Shown piece by piece: positions 24,444-35,841 of a stretch of 64,000 nt of DNA. The stretch is from Aphelenchoides besseyi (lineage: Eukaryota; Nematoda; Chromadorea; Rhabditida; Aphelenchoididae): contig JAMPIQ010000003.1 in assembly GCA_024699855.1 (NCBI GenBank), positions 6,448,001 through 6,512,000 on the forward strand, written 5' to 3'. Position 1 is the first letter of the stretch. The number at the start of each line of letters is the position of its first letter. Both the position numbers and the translations under genes were made by a program. Under the pieces are notes generated by a model. The model made no database searches and had not been told where the DNA came from. It was given only the letters and a program-made list of their open reading frames with translations.

Positions 24444-25729
24444 CTGAAATCGGCACAAGAAATATTGATTCGAAGGTTTTTATGAACGATTATGGTTGAA
24501 GCAGAAGGAACTGTGAGAGCTTACTCAACGCGTGAAGCGGAGCTTTTTTGACTCATCGCTCGCTGTTTGCTTTGGATAGCTTTCAGTTGACAGCTTCGAT
24601 GTTGATTGTTGAAGAAGAACAACTGACCTTGTAGCTTTTGATAGGGAACGTTCGTTGTCGCAGTTTTGATTATTGGCGCCATTGCAAATGACGAGCAAAT
24701 TGATTGGTTAGTGGAAACCACGCGACGGCTTTTCGGCGAATCCGATCACGAGTCTCAACGACAAGAGCGATTATTTTGGAGTGAGGGAATCTGAACGACG
24801 AAAAGAATTAAATTGAAATTACAAAAAAAGAACGCGAACTTCAATGACGCGAACGAATCGGGACGCGTTGGCAAAAACCAAATGGCGATCGGCAATTTTC
24901 GTCGACGGACTCACATTCAGCGGTGTGTTCCGCACCTTTTTGTTCCTCAGCGACCGCCAAACGAGCGTCCTGCTCGATTGTAAACCCCCAAATATCGTCG
25001 ATGATAAAAATCGACAACGTCGGCTGATTCTCGGCTTTCGGTCACGCGCCCACCGAGTTAGTGGACTGGAAATTTGAGTTCGATTCGAATTCGATAAAAA
25101 AACTGCAACGTCCATCGAAACGACCAAAACAGCGAGAAAACAAACCGCCCAACGTAGTTGATCTTGTAACTTAAACTATCGGTCTGCAGAAACGAAAATC
25201 ACGTAGTGCAATGAAATCTGTTTTTTGGTCGATTGTGCGCAATTCATGTGTGTGTCGCTTAGTAGAAGTTTTGAAATCGTTGCGAAACTCGTCATAGTGG
25301 ATACGCCAAAATGTCTGTCGATTGCGACATATGGTTTGTTGGACACATATAGCCTTGATAGCAGCTCCAGTAGGTCACGTAGTCCCTGTTGTAGATAATC
25401 AATGAACCTTGAAAGGTCGATGCAATTTCCGAATCGTCCGATTTGTTTTTCGTAGTAAACAAGACGGTTAATCGTCTTTTCATTCCTCGATCTTGTTTTT
25501 CCTTTCAGTTATTTGTTATCGGAAGTTCGAAAAAGCGAATTCGTAAAGTTCTTTTTTTATTCCACATTTTGATTGCCGTTTGACATGTTACTGTACACTG
25601 AATCAAGAAAACCGTATAAGAAGATGATGAGTTGAATGACGAAAGGAACCGGGAATTTGGAAACGAAAACCGATAGAGAAACAATAACCGTATAGTCAAA
25701 TAGCTTAACCAGCCTCGTAAAGTTCTAAT
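24444..25729. other. Upstream region of the M13-like gene and 3' flank of the KLF gene
   Basis: A candidate first exon lies at about 24682-24530 on the minus strand (MAPIIKTATTNVPYQKLQGQ..., ending at a GA|GTAAG donor), but its phase does not match the exon starting at 24443 as I read them. The rest shows no gene. Confidence 0.35.
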
Positions 25730-27876
25730 TTAAATTACTGCGCTCATTCCCGGATGTCTGTTTTTGACGTGAGAACGAAGGTGATCAGAACGCGCGAATC
25801 GTGTTTCTGTCTGACAATGCGGACAAGAGAACGGTCGATAACCAGTGTGTCTTCTGTAGTGGCTAAAGTTGTTCGTTGTTATCGAATTCATTTAAAATTT
25901 CATTTTACCGTGTTAGTTCGTCACTTCGAGCAAAACGCCAATTACATCTAGGAAGTGAATTGTTCGAATATACGATCAGTTAACTCACTCGGCCCAATCA
26001 CAAATAAACGGTTTCTCTCCCGAATGTGTTCGTACATGTGCTTTCAAATGACTCGACTTGGAATACGATTTGTCGCAATTGGGATGAGTGCATTTGTGAA
26101 CTCCTTTAACGAAACGTCGTATTCGTTTTGGTCGAATCGACACGCTATCCTGTTGTTGAACAGATCCAGGTGTTGGCACATTATTGATTACGGTTTGCGA
26201 TGGACTGCAAGTTGTCGAGTTTGCTACCGATTCGTTCGATGTGGTGCTTGAATTAGAAATTGTACCAACCGAATCAACACTAAACACTTCGATTATCGTA
26301 TGTTAAAGTTGTTTAAACAAACGTATAACTTTGCGTATGTTCGTTTGTAGATGCGAAATTGGACGAAAACTGAATCGATTGAACATTTGGTGCAACAACC
26401 AGTGGCTCACATGTAAGTGCAGTTGGATGTAATTGAGTTTGTGGAATTGAAACAGGATTATAACGCGGTGCTTCAACAACTGTTTGATTTAAAGCTGGTT
26501 GATGGAAAGCATTTAGTGTTGGGGACAATATGGTTGGTGTGTTTCCATTTATTGTTTGACGTTGTTGAAATGCGGCAAACTGTTGACTAAAATCAAGCAA
26601 TCCAGAAGGTAGAAATGGCATGAACGCTTGAAGCTCAGCGGGACTGTAGAGCGGAGAATGTTGGGCAAGAAGAACAGCCGGTGGAAGTAAACCAGCTGAC
26701 GCTGCCGCAGAAGCGATTGTTGAAACTAAAGTCGTCGAATCAGTTGATGGCTCTTCGTGGGTTTCTAAACATTTAGGATGCACAATTATAAAGAAATTTG
26801 ATTTTACCTTTGTTCTCACTTTCTGTTCGCTCTTCTTCAGTTTCTTCTTTCATTGCACTTGAGGATTTCGATGGAGGTGTTGGAGGCTCTTTTAAGGCGA
26901 TAGGCGGTGGTTGACGAGGAGCCATGATCATTGTTTGAGGAATTGTTGTACTTTGAGCTGCTGATGCGTAGAGCTCGGAGTTTGTGAGACGAAAAGCCGA
27001 TGATAATCCACTACCACTTCCCATTATTGAAGCAGATGCCAAAGCAGCAGAGTTGTTTGTTGGTGTCAACAATTGAAGGACGGGTGTGTCGAGTGATTGA
27101 AACGTGCCGAAATATGGTGCTAAATAACGATCCAAGACTAATGAAGCGGCGTTACTTGTACTCGGACCATGTGTAAACTCGAACAGGTCTTGGTGGATCT
27201 AAAATTAGGTTCAAAGGGCGTGTATTGATGGCTATTTTGGGATTTTAATTTTTTTGTTTTTTGATCACTAATTTGGAACATTTCAGTGCTGATGACCTTA
27301 ACGGCGCCGTTACATTTGACTATCGGAAGACGGGAACTTGGTTAAAGGGTCCTAAATTCGATTAGCTAACTCAATCACTCGTTTCGCGCAATCAGCGGAC
27401 TTGTCACAAAGACCTAGATGTCAGTTTCCGCTTTAAAGTTTTTTCGATTGATTGGATTCGCACAAAGTGATCGGAAGACGGAAACGCTTTTCAAACCCAC
27501 GATATAAAAGTTTATTGCTTTTTAAGATGTTCAGCTGATGGAACTCAAATATCCTGTTTCTATTAGTCATCATTTTGATGCTCTCATAGCATCTCAAGGG
27601 TGAACCGGAAGGGTTTAGAAAGGTCGACCGGAATCGAGATTCCAACCAATCATCACAACCAACTTCTGATGTCATCACCTTCTTTTTTTGTTTGAAGGCA
27701 AACAAGTACAAAAAGTGATAAGCGAGCAGCGTTCAATCACGAGTTTACCTTTATGTCCGGTAAGTACTACTAATGAAAAACAAGATCCTTTATATTAATT
27801 CTCTGTAAAAGTGATCGGGGTCGTAAAAACAAACCTCGTTCGTTGTCGAAGGTGCAGTACTCGCTGCCGAAAGCAT
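25730..27876 (-). CDS. Krueppel-like (KLF/Sp-type) C2H2 zinc-finger transcription factor
   Basis: Nuclear DNA-binding factor for GC/CACCC-type sites, by family. A 14-codon first exon (27876-27835, [14 protein letters not shown]) joins in phase 0, across a 636 bp intron, to [16 protein letters not shown] long Ser/Thr/Pro/Gln-rich region follows with an acidic stretch ([14 protein letters not shown]). Three C-terminal fingers end the protein: [39 protein letters not shown] and [20 protein letters not shown]. Finger and linker sequences (HTGYRPF, RSDELTRHYRRH) are the KLF signature. Finger 3 is odd: 14 rather than 12 residues separate the second Cys from the first His, and the His pair is spaced by four. 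The finger-coding introns fall inside fingers 2 and 3 linkers. The end is MSAVI. Confidence 0.92.
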
Positions 27877-29000
27877 TCTGATAACCCAAACGTATCGAAC
27901 CCAAAGTAGGAGCCGAACTGCTGAAAAAGTCCAATTGTTAACAAACTGTAGAGTGGTAACGCGAAAATAACAAGCCAAATTCCAAGACAACAAAAATGAC
28001 GTTATGTTCATTTAAAGGTCGAAGATTTTAGAGTTGAAGGTTGTGGCGCGATTTTCAGAATAATTTGTTTTGATCAACGTTGTGGAGCGCAAGTGATCGA
28101 CTTAATTAATGTGACGGTTCACAAGTAAATGATTTGGAGTAACTACAAAACTGTCTACGTCCACTATGAATCAGCGCAGTCGACCGACAAACAGACGATC
28201 GTTCGGACCAGTTTTGGCTGTCGAGTTCCCGATGGGTTTAATGTCAAGGGTCTTCCGAGAACGCGTGACCGTTTGGAACACGACGCTCCTGAAATATTTG
28301 GACAAACAAATTGCGCGACGACGTTCATTGACCTCAAAAATCGACGGTGCACAGCAAACGCGCGATCTTTTGACGACTCAAACAAAAAGAGAAACATATT
28401 TCAAATGGAAGTTTCGTAACCACAGCACCAGTGATAACAAACGTGCGGCCGAGAGCGAACTTTAGAGTTCACACGCAAACCAAATCGAAGTGAAGAGGAA
28501 ACAACGCAAAAGAATCACAGAATAGTCATTAAACACAAGACGCAAAAAACGTTCGTCAACTGATTGCAATGAACGCGCGGCGTTTCGAAGGTCGATTTTT
28601 GTTCTTATCAAATTCTCCCGCACGCAGTTCACGATGTTGATTTTCGAATCAACGTGAATTCGGTTTTAGTGGAAGGACAAACGTTGTTGAGCGCACAAAT
28701 GAACGTGTCGTAGTGTAAAATTAAGATCAATTGTGGAAAATCCAAGTAATTTGCTTTAGGTTTCGCATCAGCTATTCACGTCAAGAATTAAAGGAATTCG
28801 AATGTTTAGGACCTCGCACATTTCTGATTACGTCATTAGAACTACACAACCTCGCACATTCAAATATAACCACACCTTAGCAAACATCAGTTAACTACTC
28901 TGTTTGACACCAACAAAAAATATCAAAAATTTGAATATCGAACCTATAAATCAGTTAGACATCAAATGGTTTATTTGCAAAGGCTAACGGCAAGCAATAA
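27877..29000. other. Intergenic, no gene seen
   Basis: Upstream of the KLF gene and downstream of the lysine-rich gene. Nothing recognised. Confidence 0.5.
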
Positions 29001-31030
29001 TCACTTTTTAACTTCTTTCTTTTCTTGATTAGTTGGAAGCAACTTCGCAGGTTCCATCTTCGGTTTGTCACCTGTTTTCTTATCTTTTCCGAAGACGGCA
29101 TCGTTCTTTCCAACCATTGCCAACGTCTATTTTCCTAAACAGTTATGTCAAGGTCCACTTTTGTTTACCTGGTAATTCGGATCGTATGTGTGTGCTTTCT
29201 TGTTCACGTCCGCTGGGGCTTTGATATCAGTGTTCTTCGGTGGTTCTTGCTTTTTGTCATCGACTTTTGCAGGTTCAATTTTCTTTCCATCTTTCAAGTT
29301 ATCGGCAATTTTCTTGTCTTTACCGAACACAACATCGTTCTTTCCCACATTTGCGAGAGTATGTAATAAAAGTGTGAATATTAATTTAATACTTACTAAC
29401 CTGATATTGTGGATCATAGGTGTGTGCTTTCTTGTTCACATCCGCTGGTGCTTGAATTTGCTTAACTGGCTCAGGCTTCTTTTCTTCGATTTTGTTTGGA
29501 ACTACTGGTTTTTTGTCGTTCAGTTTTGCAGGCTCCACTTTCTTATCTTCTTTCTTGCCTTCAATCACTTTCTTGTCCTTACCAAAAACTGCATCGTTTT
29601 TGCCGACCATTGCCAATGTCTAAGTTGTTAAACGGTTATGTTAGGCTTCAATTTTGTCTACCTGATAATTTGGATCGTATGTGTGTGCTTTCAAGTTCTG
29701 ATTGGCTGGTGCTTGAATTTGCTTCATTTGTTCGGGTTTCTTTTCATCCACTTTCACGGGCTCTATCTTCTTATCTTCCTTCTTAGGTTCAGTGACTTTT
29801 TTGTCTTTTCCAAAAACAGCATCGTTCTTTCCCACTTGTGCCAAAGTTTGATAATTTGGATCGTAGGTGTGCGCTTTCTTGTTCACGTCCGCTGGGGCTT
29901 TGATATCAGTGTTCTTCGGTGGTTCTTGCTTTTTGTCATCTTTTATTGCAACGTTCGCTTTTTTAGCTTCAGGCTCCTTTTTATCTTTCTAAAGAGTAAT
30001 AGATTGATTGGATATTTAGGCACTAAAGTAACATACCATTTCTTTTTTCACTACTTTCTTATCATCAAGTACTTTTTTATCCTTACCAACTGCATCGTCG
30101 TTTTTAACGGCTTCCGTCGGCTTGATGTCAACGTTCTTTGCCGGTTCTGGTTTTTTGTCGTCAACTTTTGCAACATCCACTTTTTTTTCGACCTGAAAGC
30201 CAAGTCATTCGTTGTTCTCACTTAAAACAAACCATCTCTTCTGCTTTCATTTCCTTGGGTTTATCGGCAGCTTTTTGCTCGTCGTCTTTCTGAATTCAAC
30301 ATGTTGATGAGCTTGACTATTAAGCAGAATTAAACATACAGTTTCGTCTTTCGTTGGTTCCACTTTCAACTCGGCCTCCACTTTTTTGTCTTTGCCAAAA
30401 ACCTCAGCGTTTTCTCCAACAAAAGCAAGAGTCTGAAGTGCAGAAATGACGATAATTTACAGTTAAAGGATACCTGGTAATTTGGATCTGTTGTTCTCGC
30501 TACTTCCTCCTTCTTTCCTTGTTCTTTTTTGTCCGGTAGTTTCGAAACAGGCTTCTTCTTGTCTTCACCAAAAACATCTCCAGCCAAATGAGCCAAAGTC
30601 TGATAGTTAGGATCGTGTGTATCAACGATTCGACGATTCTCAGGTGGTCGAATTCCTCCTGGTTGTTCATCAACTTTCTTTTCGTCAACCTTCTTGCTCG
30701 TTTGATCTTTTGATTTGACGCTTTTTGTTTTTTCAGACTTTTTCGATTTCTCTTTTTTGGATTTTTCATCCTTTTCAACTAAAATTCAAGAGCATCGAGG
30801 AGTTTCTAGGATTTCTCAAACCTTCAGCCGGAACTTGGACGTCGGGTGCCGTCGAAACAACGACTGCAGGTTGAACGGGCGGATGTGGAGGCTTCTGAAA
30901 CGTTTGGAGTTCAATTTGAGTCGTTGACATTCACCTTTCTGCTGCATTGAGTTGTACCGGCAAAAAGAGTTGCGCCAAAAATTGACACAAAAACGAAAAT
31001 TTGAAACAAATCTTCTGCTTCCATTGGCAT
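29001..31030 (-). CDS. Lysine-rich tandem-repeat protein with N-terminal signal or membrane anchor
   Basis: I cannot assign a named family. The start at 31030 (MPMEAEDLFQIFVFVSIFGATLFAG...) gives a signal peptide or N-terminal anchor. Next come PPHPPVQPAVVVSTAPDVQV and a KSKKEKSKKSEKTKS-type basic stretch. The rest is a repeat whose core is HTYDPNYQTLAxVGKNDAVF-GKDKK, followed by a variable Lys/Glu/Pro linker (EPAKVDDKKQEPPKN, IKAPADVNKKA). Six DPxYQ cores are seen, four of them nearly canonical. In four copies an intron falls exactly between Gln and Thr of YQ|TLA in phase 0; in the other two the sequence is continuous. It ends KKEVKK. Such a highly charged secreted or tail-exposed protein could be structural or a binding polymer; function is not inferred further. 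Confidence 0.78.
29060..30620 (-). repeat. Tandem coding repeat (YDPNYQ-TLA-VGKNDAVFGKDKK units)
   Basis: Units recur every 200-260 bp. Two linker segments are identical over 68 bases (29194-29261 and 29873-29940), pointing to recent unit duplication or gene conversion within the array. Confidence 0.9.
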
Positions 31031-31260
31031 CTAATGTCACTGGTCGAAAAACGAGCAAATGTCACACCACCGATTGAAACGGTTTAACGATGGAATCGCA
31101 AAACTGAATTTGATCTAAATGCAAATTCTTACCTTCAAAGACTTCAAAAACGATGAGCAATCAATTTTGAGCGAAATTTGCATTCTGATTCCATCGAACA
31201 AGACATTAGTCCAGCAGCCAAAATCAAAAACTTCGGTCAGTTTACTTGCTCTTCATTTCA

Positions 31261-31949
31261 ATGGACAATCCAAATCAACAACCGAATCAAGCGGACGATG
31301 AAGCGGCTCAGCAATTGAAAGCTCGTGCACATCTTTTCAAGCAACGAGAGGGTTTCAGTTATCACTATGTGAAGATTCCGTACATTAAAGGCGCAAAGTT
31401 CGGACTCATCATCAAAACGGCTGACAAATGTGTTTTGGTATCGAAATTGGAGCCGAATTCTTTGTGTTCAGATCAACTTGTGGTTTGTTTTTCATTCTTA
31501 TGTTCATGTTCTTTGTCTTAGCTTGGCGATCGATTGATCGATGTTGACGGCGAACCAGTCCATGATCGAGAACAAGCCAAGAAATTGATGTTGCAACGTT
31601 TGGCTAAAACTCGGAAAGTCACTTTCATCGTCGAGCGTCCAGTTTCTGATGAAGCAAAAAATTGGGCCAAAAACGCGTTGTTCTCTGCTTCGACTCGCAC
31701 CTCATCGACCGCACCACGCGAGAAAGCGATTTGGGCTGCAAAAGCAGCTCAACAACGACAAGTGAGTTGAAAGGACATCAATGACAAGCTAATAAAAAGT
31801 TTCAGGCCGCTTTATTGAGACAGAAACCTCAACCTGCAAGCTCGGAAAATGCTCCATTACCTGATCAAGCAAAACAAGCAGGTTCTACTGAAGGGCGATC
31901 AATTGCTCGTGTTTCTACGGCCAACGTTCCATCTGTTCAACATCATTGA
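31261..31949 (+). CDS. Single-PDZ-domain protein
   Basis: The start at 31261 (MDNPNQQPNQADDEAAQQLK...) is the first ATG in frame. The PDZ-like core is KFGLIIKTADKCVLVSKLEP, then LVLGDRLIDVDGEPVHDREQ and KVTFIVERP. The carboxylate-binding loop (usually GLGF) reads KFGLII. The remainder is an alanine/lysine/glutamine-rich helix-prone tail (EKAIWAAKAAQQRQAALLRQ) and a Ser/Thr-rich end. Two short introns split the gene (about 31481-31520 and 31761-31805). PDZ domains bind C-terminal peptides; the partner is unknown. Small PDZ proteins with such tails are common in nematodes. The stop at 31949 is followed at once by an AATAAA. The domain call is fairly secure, the biological role is not. Confidence 0.83.
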
Positions 31950-32682
31950 TTTGGGAAAATAAACAAGCTTAGGGTTTTCTTCAAACAAAGTTTCTGTTCA
32001 AACAATAACACACTTGTGTCGCGTCCCTATAAACGCGCTAAAAATCCGAAAGAAAGAGAACGCCCATAAATCGGACATCCACGGGCAATCAGTGTCTAAC
32101 CCTTGTTTAATTCAGTCCGCTTGGGAACCCTCCGGCGCCCACCGCTTTGTTTTGTTTTTCTTACGATATCGTGTTTTCTTCATATATTGAATAAAGGTTC
32201 ATTAAACCAAGTTTGATTGAGACACCACACTTGTTTCTGAAGAGAATTTCAATTAATGTGTTGAAAATGATATAGCATATGGGAGCATATTTTCGAAGTG
32301 ATATTTCAATCGATTAATTATACGATTGTGAGAACATATGATGAGTAATGCTTCATTGGTTTTCCTTGTTGATTCACAACTATTCACTGGAGTATCGATT
32401 GAATTCACGAAAGAACTCATCGTCTCTCTAATAGTCCGCCGGCAAACAACGATGAAGCCGACTCATGAGAATCCACTTCACTATTGAAATTTCTGTGCAC
32501 TCACGCAAAATAAACGTTTAATCACGAGTTTTTATTGTAAGCTGTAAAGCAAAGTAAAAGAAATGAATTAACTTTGTAGGATCTCAAGTGGAAAACTGTC
32601 GTGAAATTTTCATTATCTTGTGCATCAATTGTTAGAGCGTTCATTTGTCGAGTTCAATAGTTTTCTTTAACGGGTACCAAAC
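31950..32682. other. Intergenic, contains a GC-rich island
   Basis: No protein gene. The segment 32015-32150 is clearly more GC-rich than its surroundings and contains a short hairpin (GCCC...GGGC, about 32072-32096). It may be a structured RNA or a promoter element, but I match it to no known RNA. Confidence 0.35.
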
Positions 32683-33783
32683 ATGGAGAGTTCTCAGTTG
32701 CCACATTTTATGGTCGCCAGTATCGAGCAATCGAAGAACTTCGAAAAATTGGCCAATGGACAGCCTTGTGCTTTGGGTATCGATGAGGCCGGACGAGGCC
32801 CAATTCTCGGACCAATGGTTTACGCTGTAAGTTAAAACAATGAGAAGACTAAAGTTGTGTTTAGTGTGCTGTTTGTCCATTAGTGAAATTGGAAGAATTG
32901 AGACGGTTCGGTACGTTAATAGTTCCAATTTCAAGAATCCAGATAACTTTCAGGTGTTAACGATTCGAAAGTCTTGAAAGAAGCGAAACGTGATGAAGCA
33001 TTAAAAAAAATGATCAAAACTGGTGAAGAAGTGAGTTGTTTTCTGAGCATATGGAGATTAAAACAATTGACAGGTTGTCGCATTTGCGTATCAGGAGCTT
33101 TCCGCTCGTTTCATCAGTAGTTGGATGTTGTCCATTCAGAATCAACGAACCTTAAATGACATCTCACATCAGAGTGCCATCAGTTTGATTCGTTATGCAC
33201 TGCAAAAGAACATCAACGTCAAAGAGGTATTCGGCAGACCAATTGCTAATTTCAAAAACTTTTCTAGATCTATGTCGACACTGTTGGACCCAAAGACACT
33301 TACCATTTATTGCTGCAGTCGGAGTTTCCAGGAATTCATATTGTTGTGTCAGAAAAAGCGGATTCTCTTTACCCCATAGTCTCTGCAGCTTCGATTGTTG
33401 CAAAAGTGAAAAGAGATCTATTTTGTCGTAATCATCAGTTTGATGAGGATGGAATTGTTAAACCAGAAGATGGATTTGGTTCCGGGTATCCATCAGATTC
33501 GGCAACTCAAAAATACATGTGCGAGAATATTGATCCAATCTTCGGATACTCGACTTTCGTTCGTTTCTCTTGGAAACCGGTCCGAGAAGCAATGAAACGT
33601 GGAGCAGTCAACTGCGATTGGTGAGTTGATTGGCTTCATATGGATTTTGACTGGTTGTTTAGGTCCGAGCCTCAGCCAGTACAAACATTGTTCAATTTCT
33701 TCGCAAAAAAAGATGCTGAATTGACTGTGGAAAAGTCGTCGTTTTTCAAAAATCGCAAAATTAGCCATGCCGTTGAATTTTAA
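32683..33783 (+). CDS. RNASEH2A: Ribonuclease H2 catalytic subunit A
   Basis: Nuclear endonuclease that nicks RNA/DNA hybrids and single embedded ribonucleotides. The start at 32683 is MESSQLPHFMVASIEQ. Motifs: CALGIDEAGRGPILGPMVYA (catalytic Asp and Glu, GRG strand-recognition loop), GVNDSKVLKEAKRDE (third acidic residue and DSK), IYVDTVGPKDTYHLLLQ (fourth Asp), VSEKADSLYPIVSAASIVAK (YP...SAASI, conserved Tyr) and GSGYPSDSATQKYM. The length is about 300 residues, normal for the eukaryotic A subunit. After the fold the tail PVQTLFNFFAKKD resembles a PCNA-interacting peptide (hydrophobic, then FF). The stop at 33783 is followed by AATAAA (33830), and the CLPTM1-like gene starts 151 bp further on the same strand. 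Confidence 0.96.
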
Positions 33784-33829
33784 TGTTCTTATTGTAATTG
33801 TTCTTCACGTTGTTTTCATTAATTCCTGA

Positions 33830-33928
33830 AATAAAAAGCTTTCTTCAAACTGCTCCATTCAAATGCACCGTCATGGATCAGTATAATTATCTTAGTTGAG
33901 ATCATTGGAGTTGTAATCGAGTTTTCAG
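33830..33928 (+). promoter_or_regulatory. Operon-like intercistronic element (polyA signal plus splice acceptor)
   Basis: AATAAA at 33830-33835 and a TTTTCAG acceptor ending at 33928, only six bases before the next ATG. In nematodes this arrangement suggests 3' processing of the upstream gene and trans-splicing of the downstream one. A 5' UTR intron is the alternative. Confidence 0.4.
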
Positions 33929-33934
33929 GGTTTG

Positions 33935-35841
33935 ATGTCTTGGGGTACAAAGCTCGTTGTTAGTCTCTTTGCTCTTTACATTTGCAAGAGCGTCTACGAC
34001 TTCTATGAACTATTTCACTACACCGAATGTGATCTGCAAAATGATGAACGTTTTTGTATTCGAGTAAGTCAGACGAGAGTTTTCAAGAAGATGCTTTCTA
34101 TTGCAGCCATTCCTACACTTAGATCCATCGGGTAATTGGCCGAAAGTTAAACTTGTTGCTCATTTTTATGCGAAACGTCGAAATGGTGCAAATCAAAAGT
34201 ATTTTGAGTACATTAAACCAGATCTCGCGTTGTCAAACCCATTCGAAGAAACCATTAATCTATCGATTCCAATCGATGTCCGAAGAAACGGATCGATGCA
34301 CGTGGAACTTTTCTTGAGTAATACCGACGACTTAGAAGGCAGAAAAGTAAGATTGTGAGCAGCTATGATTTAGACTCGATATTTAGACACCATGGCACTT
34401 GGGAAGCGCATTCCAATTGACCAAATACACGATACCACAAGCGGAAGCCTTCAACTTGATGTCCAATTCAACTTCCAAGGTTTGACTTTTTTCCTTCTAT
34501 TTTGCAAAAGTTGTGGTTTAGAAGTCGACGGTAAATGCGAAGCCAACCGCTCATTTACGTTCAATCATGCCACTTAACATTATGACCGACAATTTGGTTT
34601 TGGACGTTCGAACGATTCCCGGGGAGATGCGTTCGTTGATCTACGAATCCGAACAGAAAGACGCTCCAACCGTCTACTTGCCAATTTTCGCTGTGGATGA
34701 CATGAAAGTTCGATTGAAAGATTTGGTTGAGGTAATTAACGTTAGATTCTAAATTATGACCTGTGTTTAGATTAAAAAGGATAGTGAAGTTTTAAACTTG
34801 ACTATCAGTTACCAACCGATTTCGTTTGGGAAATTGCGATTTCAAATCAACATGAGAAATTCGTTTGCTCAATTTGCGCAGTTCGGTTTTGGCGAAAAAG
34901 ATGTCGACGATGTTTGTGGTGACTACCAACCAATCAATGAACCTTAGTGTTTAGATCAAAGGAACATTTTCGGAGATCAATTTCTACTTTTTGGCGTTGA
35001 CTGTCGTTGTTGCAACCGTTCATTTGCTATTCGATTTTCTTACGTTTAAGAACGATGTTTCGTTTTGGCGAGGTCGTAAAACAATGGTCGGAATATCGAC
35101 ACGAACGTTGATTTGGCGTTGCTTCAGCGAAACTGTGGTCTTCTTCTATCTAATGGACGAGCGGTCGAGTTATTTGATACTAATTCCATCCGGTATTGGC
35201 GCTTTGGTTGAATACTGGAAACTCACGCGAGCACTTAAAATCCACATCAATATGGACGGTTGGCGTCCACGATTAACTTTCGGAGAGTTGAGTGCGAAAG
35301 AGAAAGAAACCGGAGATTTTGATGTGGAAGGAATGCGCTATGTGAGTTACATCTTGATTCCACTTTGTATCTCAGGAGCAGTTTACAAGTCAGATTCTTC
35401 ACTTTTGTTTTAAATTTCATCGTATATTTTAGCTTGATTTATGTTCCACAAAGATCATGGGCGAGTTGGGTGATCAAATGTTTGGCTAATTGTGTCTACG
35501 CTTTTGGTTTCTTGTTCATGTTGCCTCAACTGTTCCTTAACTATCGATTGCGGTCCGTTGCTCACTTGCCGTGGAAAGCGTTTATGTACAAGGTTTATGA
35601 TCTTTATAGCATTGTTCATCGATTGGTTTAGGCATTTAACACGTTCATCGATGACATATTTGCGTTCATAATCACAATGCCAACTGCACATCGTTTGGCC
35701 TGTTTTCGAGATGACATCGTTTTCTTGATTTACCTCTATCAACGATGGTTGTATCCGGTTGATAAAACACGAGTCAACGAATACGGTGAGGCATTCGATG
35801 AGGAGGAATCGAAAGATGAAGAGAAAAAGAAAGTTCAGTAG
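33935..35841 (+). CDS. CLPTM1/CLPTM1L-family multipass membrane protein
   Basis: Start at 33935 (MSWGTKLVVSLFALYICKSV), with an N-terminal signal-anchor followed by a large lumenal domain (SGNWPKVKLVAHFYAKRRNG; INIMTDNLVLDVRTIPGEMR). Membrane segments then begin around INFYFLALTVVVATVHLLFD. The family-defining block is DFLTFKNDVSFWRGRKTMVG, then STRTLIWRCFSETVVFFYLM. It continues with IPSGIGALVEYWKLTRALKI and WVIKCLANCVYAFGFLFMLP, then QLFLNYRLRSVAHLPWKAFM, then TFIDDIFAFIITMPTAHRLA. An acidic/lysine cytosolic tail (EEESKDEEKKKVQ) ends the protein. CLPTM1-type proteins act in ER retention of ion-channel subunits, and CLPTM1L in ER glucosaminyl-PI scrambling; which applies here is unclear. The shorter lumenal region looks closer to CLPTM1L. 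Confidence 0.93.

Noticed and set aside
26773..27135. Start of the KLF gene at the 27135 codon
   Set aside because: That codon is TTG. The exon extends to an acceptor at 27199, and an ATG-containing first exon at 27876-27835 fits in phase 0.
29145..30225. Plus-strand Phe/Val/Leu-rich open frames with membrane-like composition
   Set aside because: They are the antisense of the lysine-rich repeat gene: Lys codons read backward give Phe and Leu.
32015..32150. A bacterial-type or plastid tRNA on the minus strand
   Set aside because: Only the A-box-like stretch resembles a tRNA; acceptor and T-arms cannot be formed.
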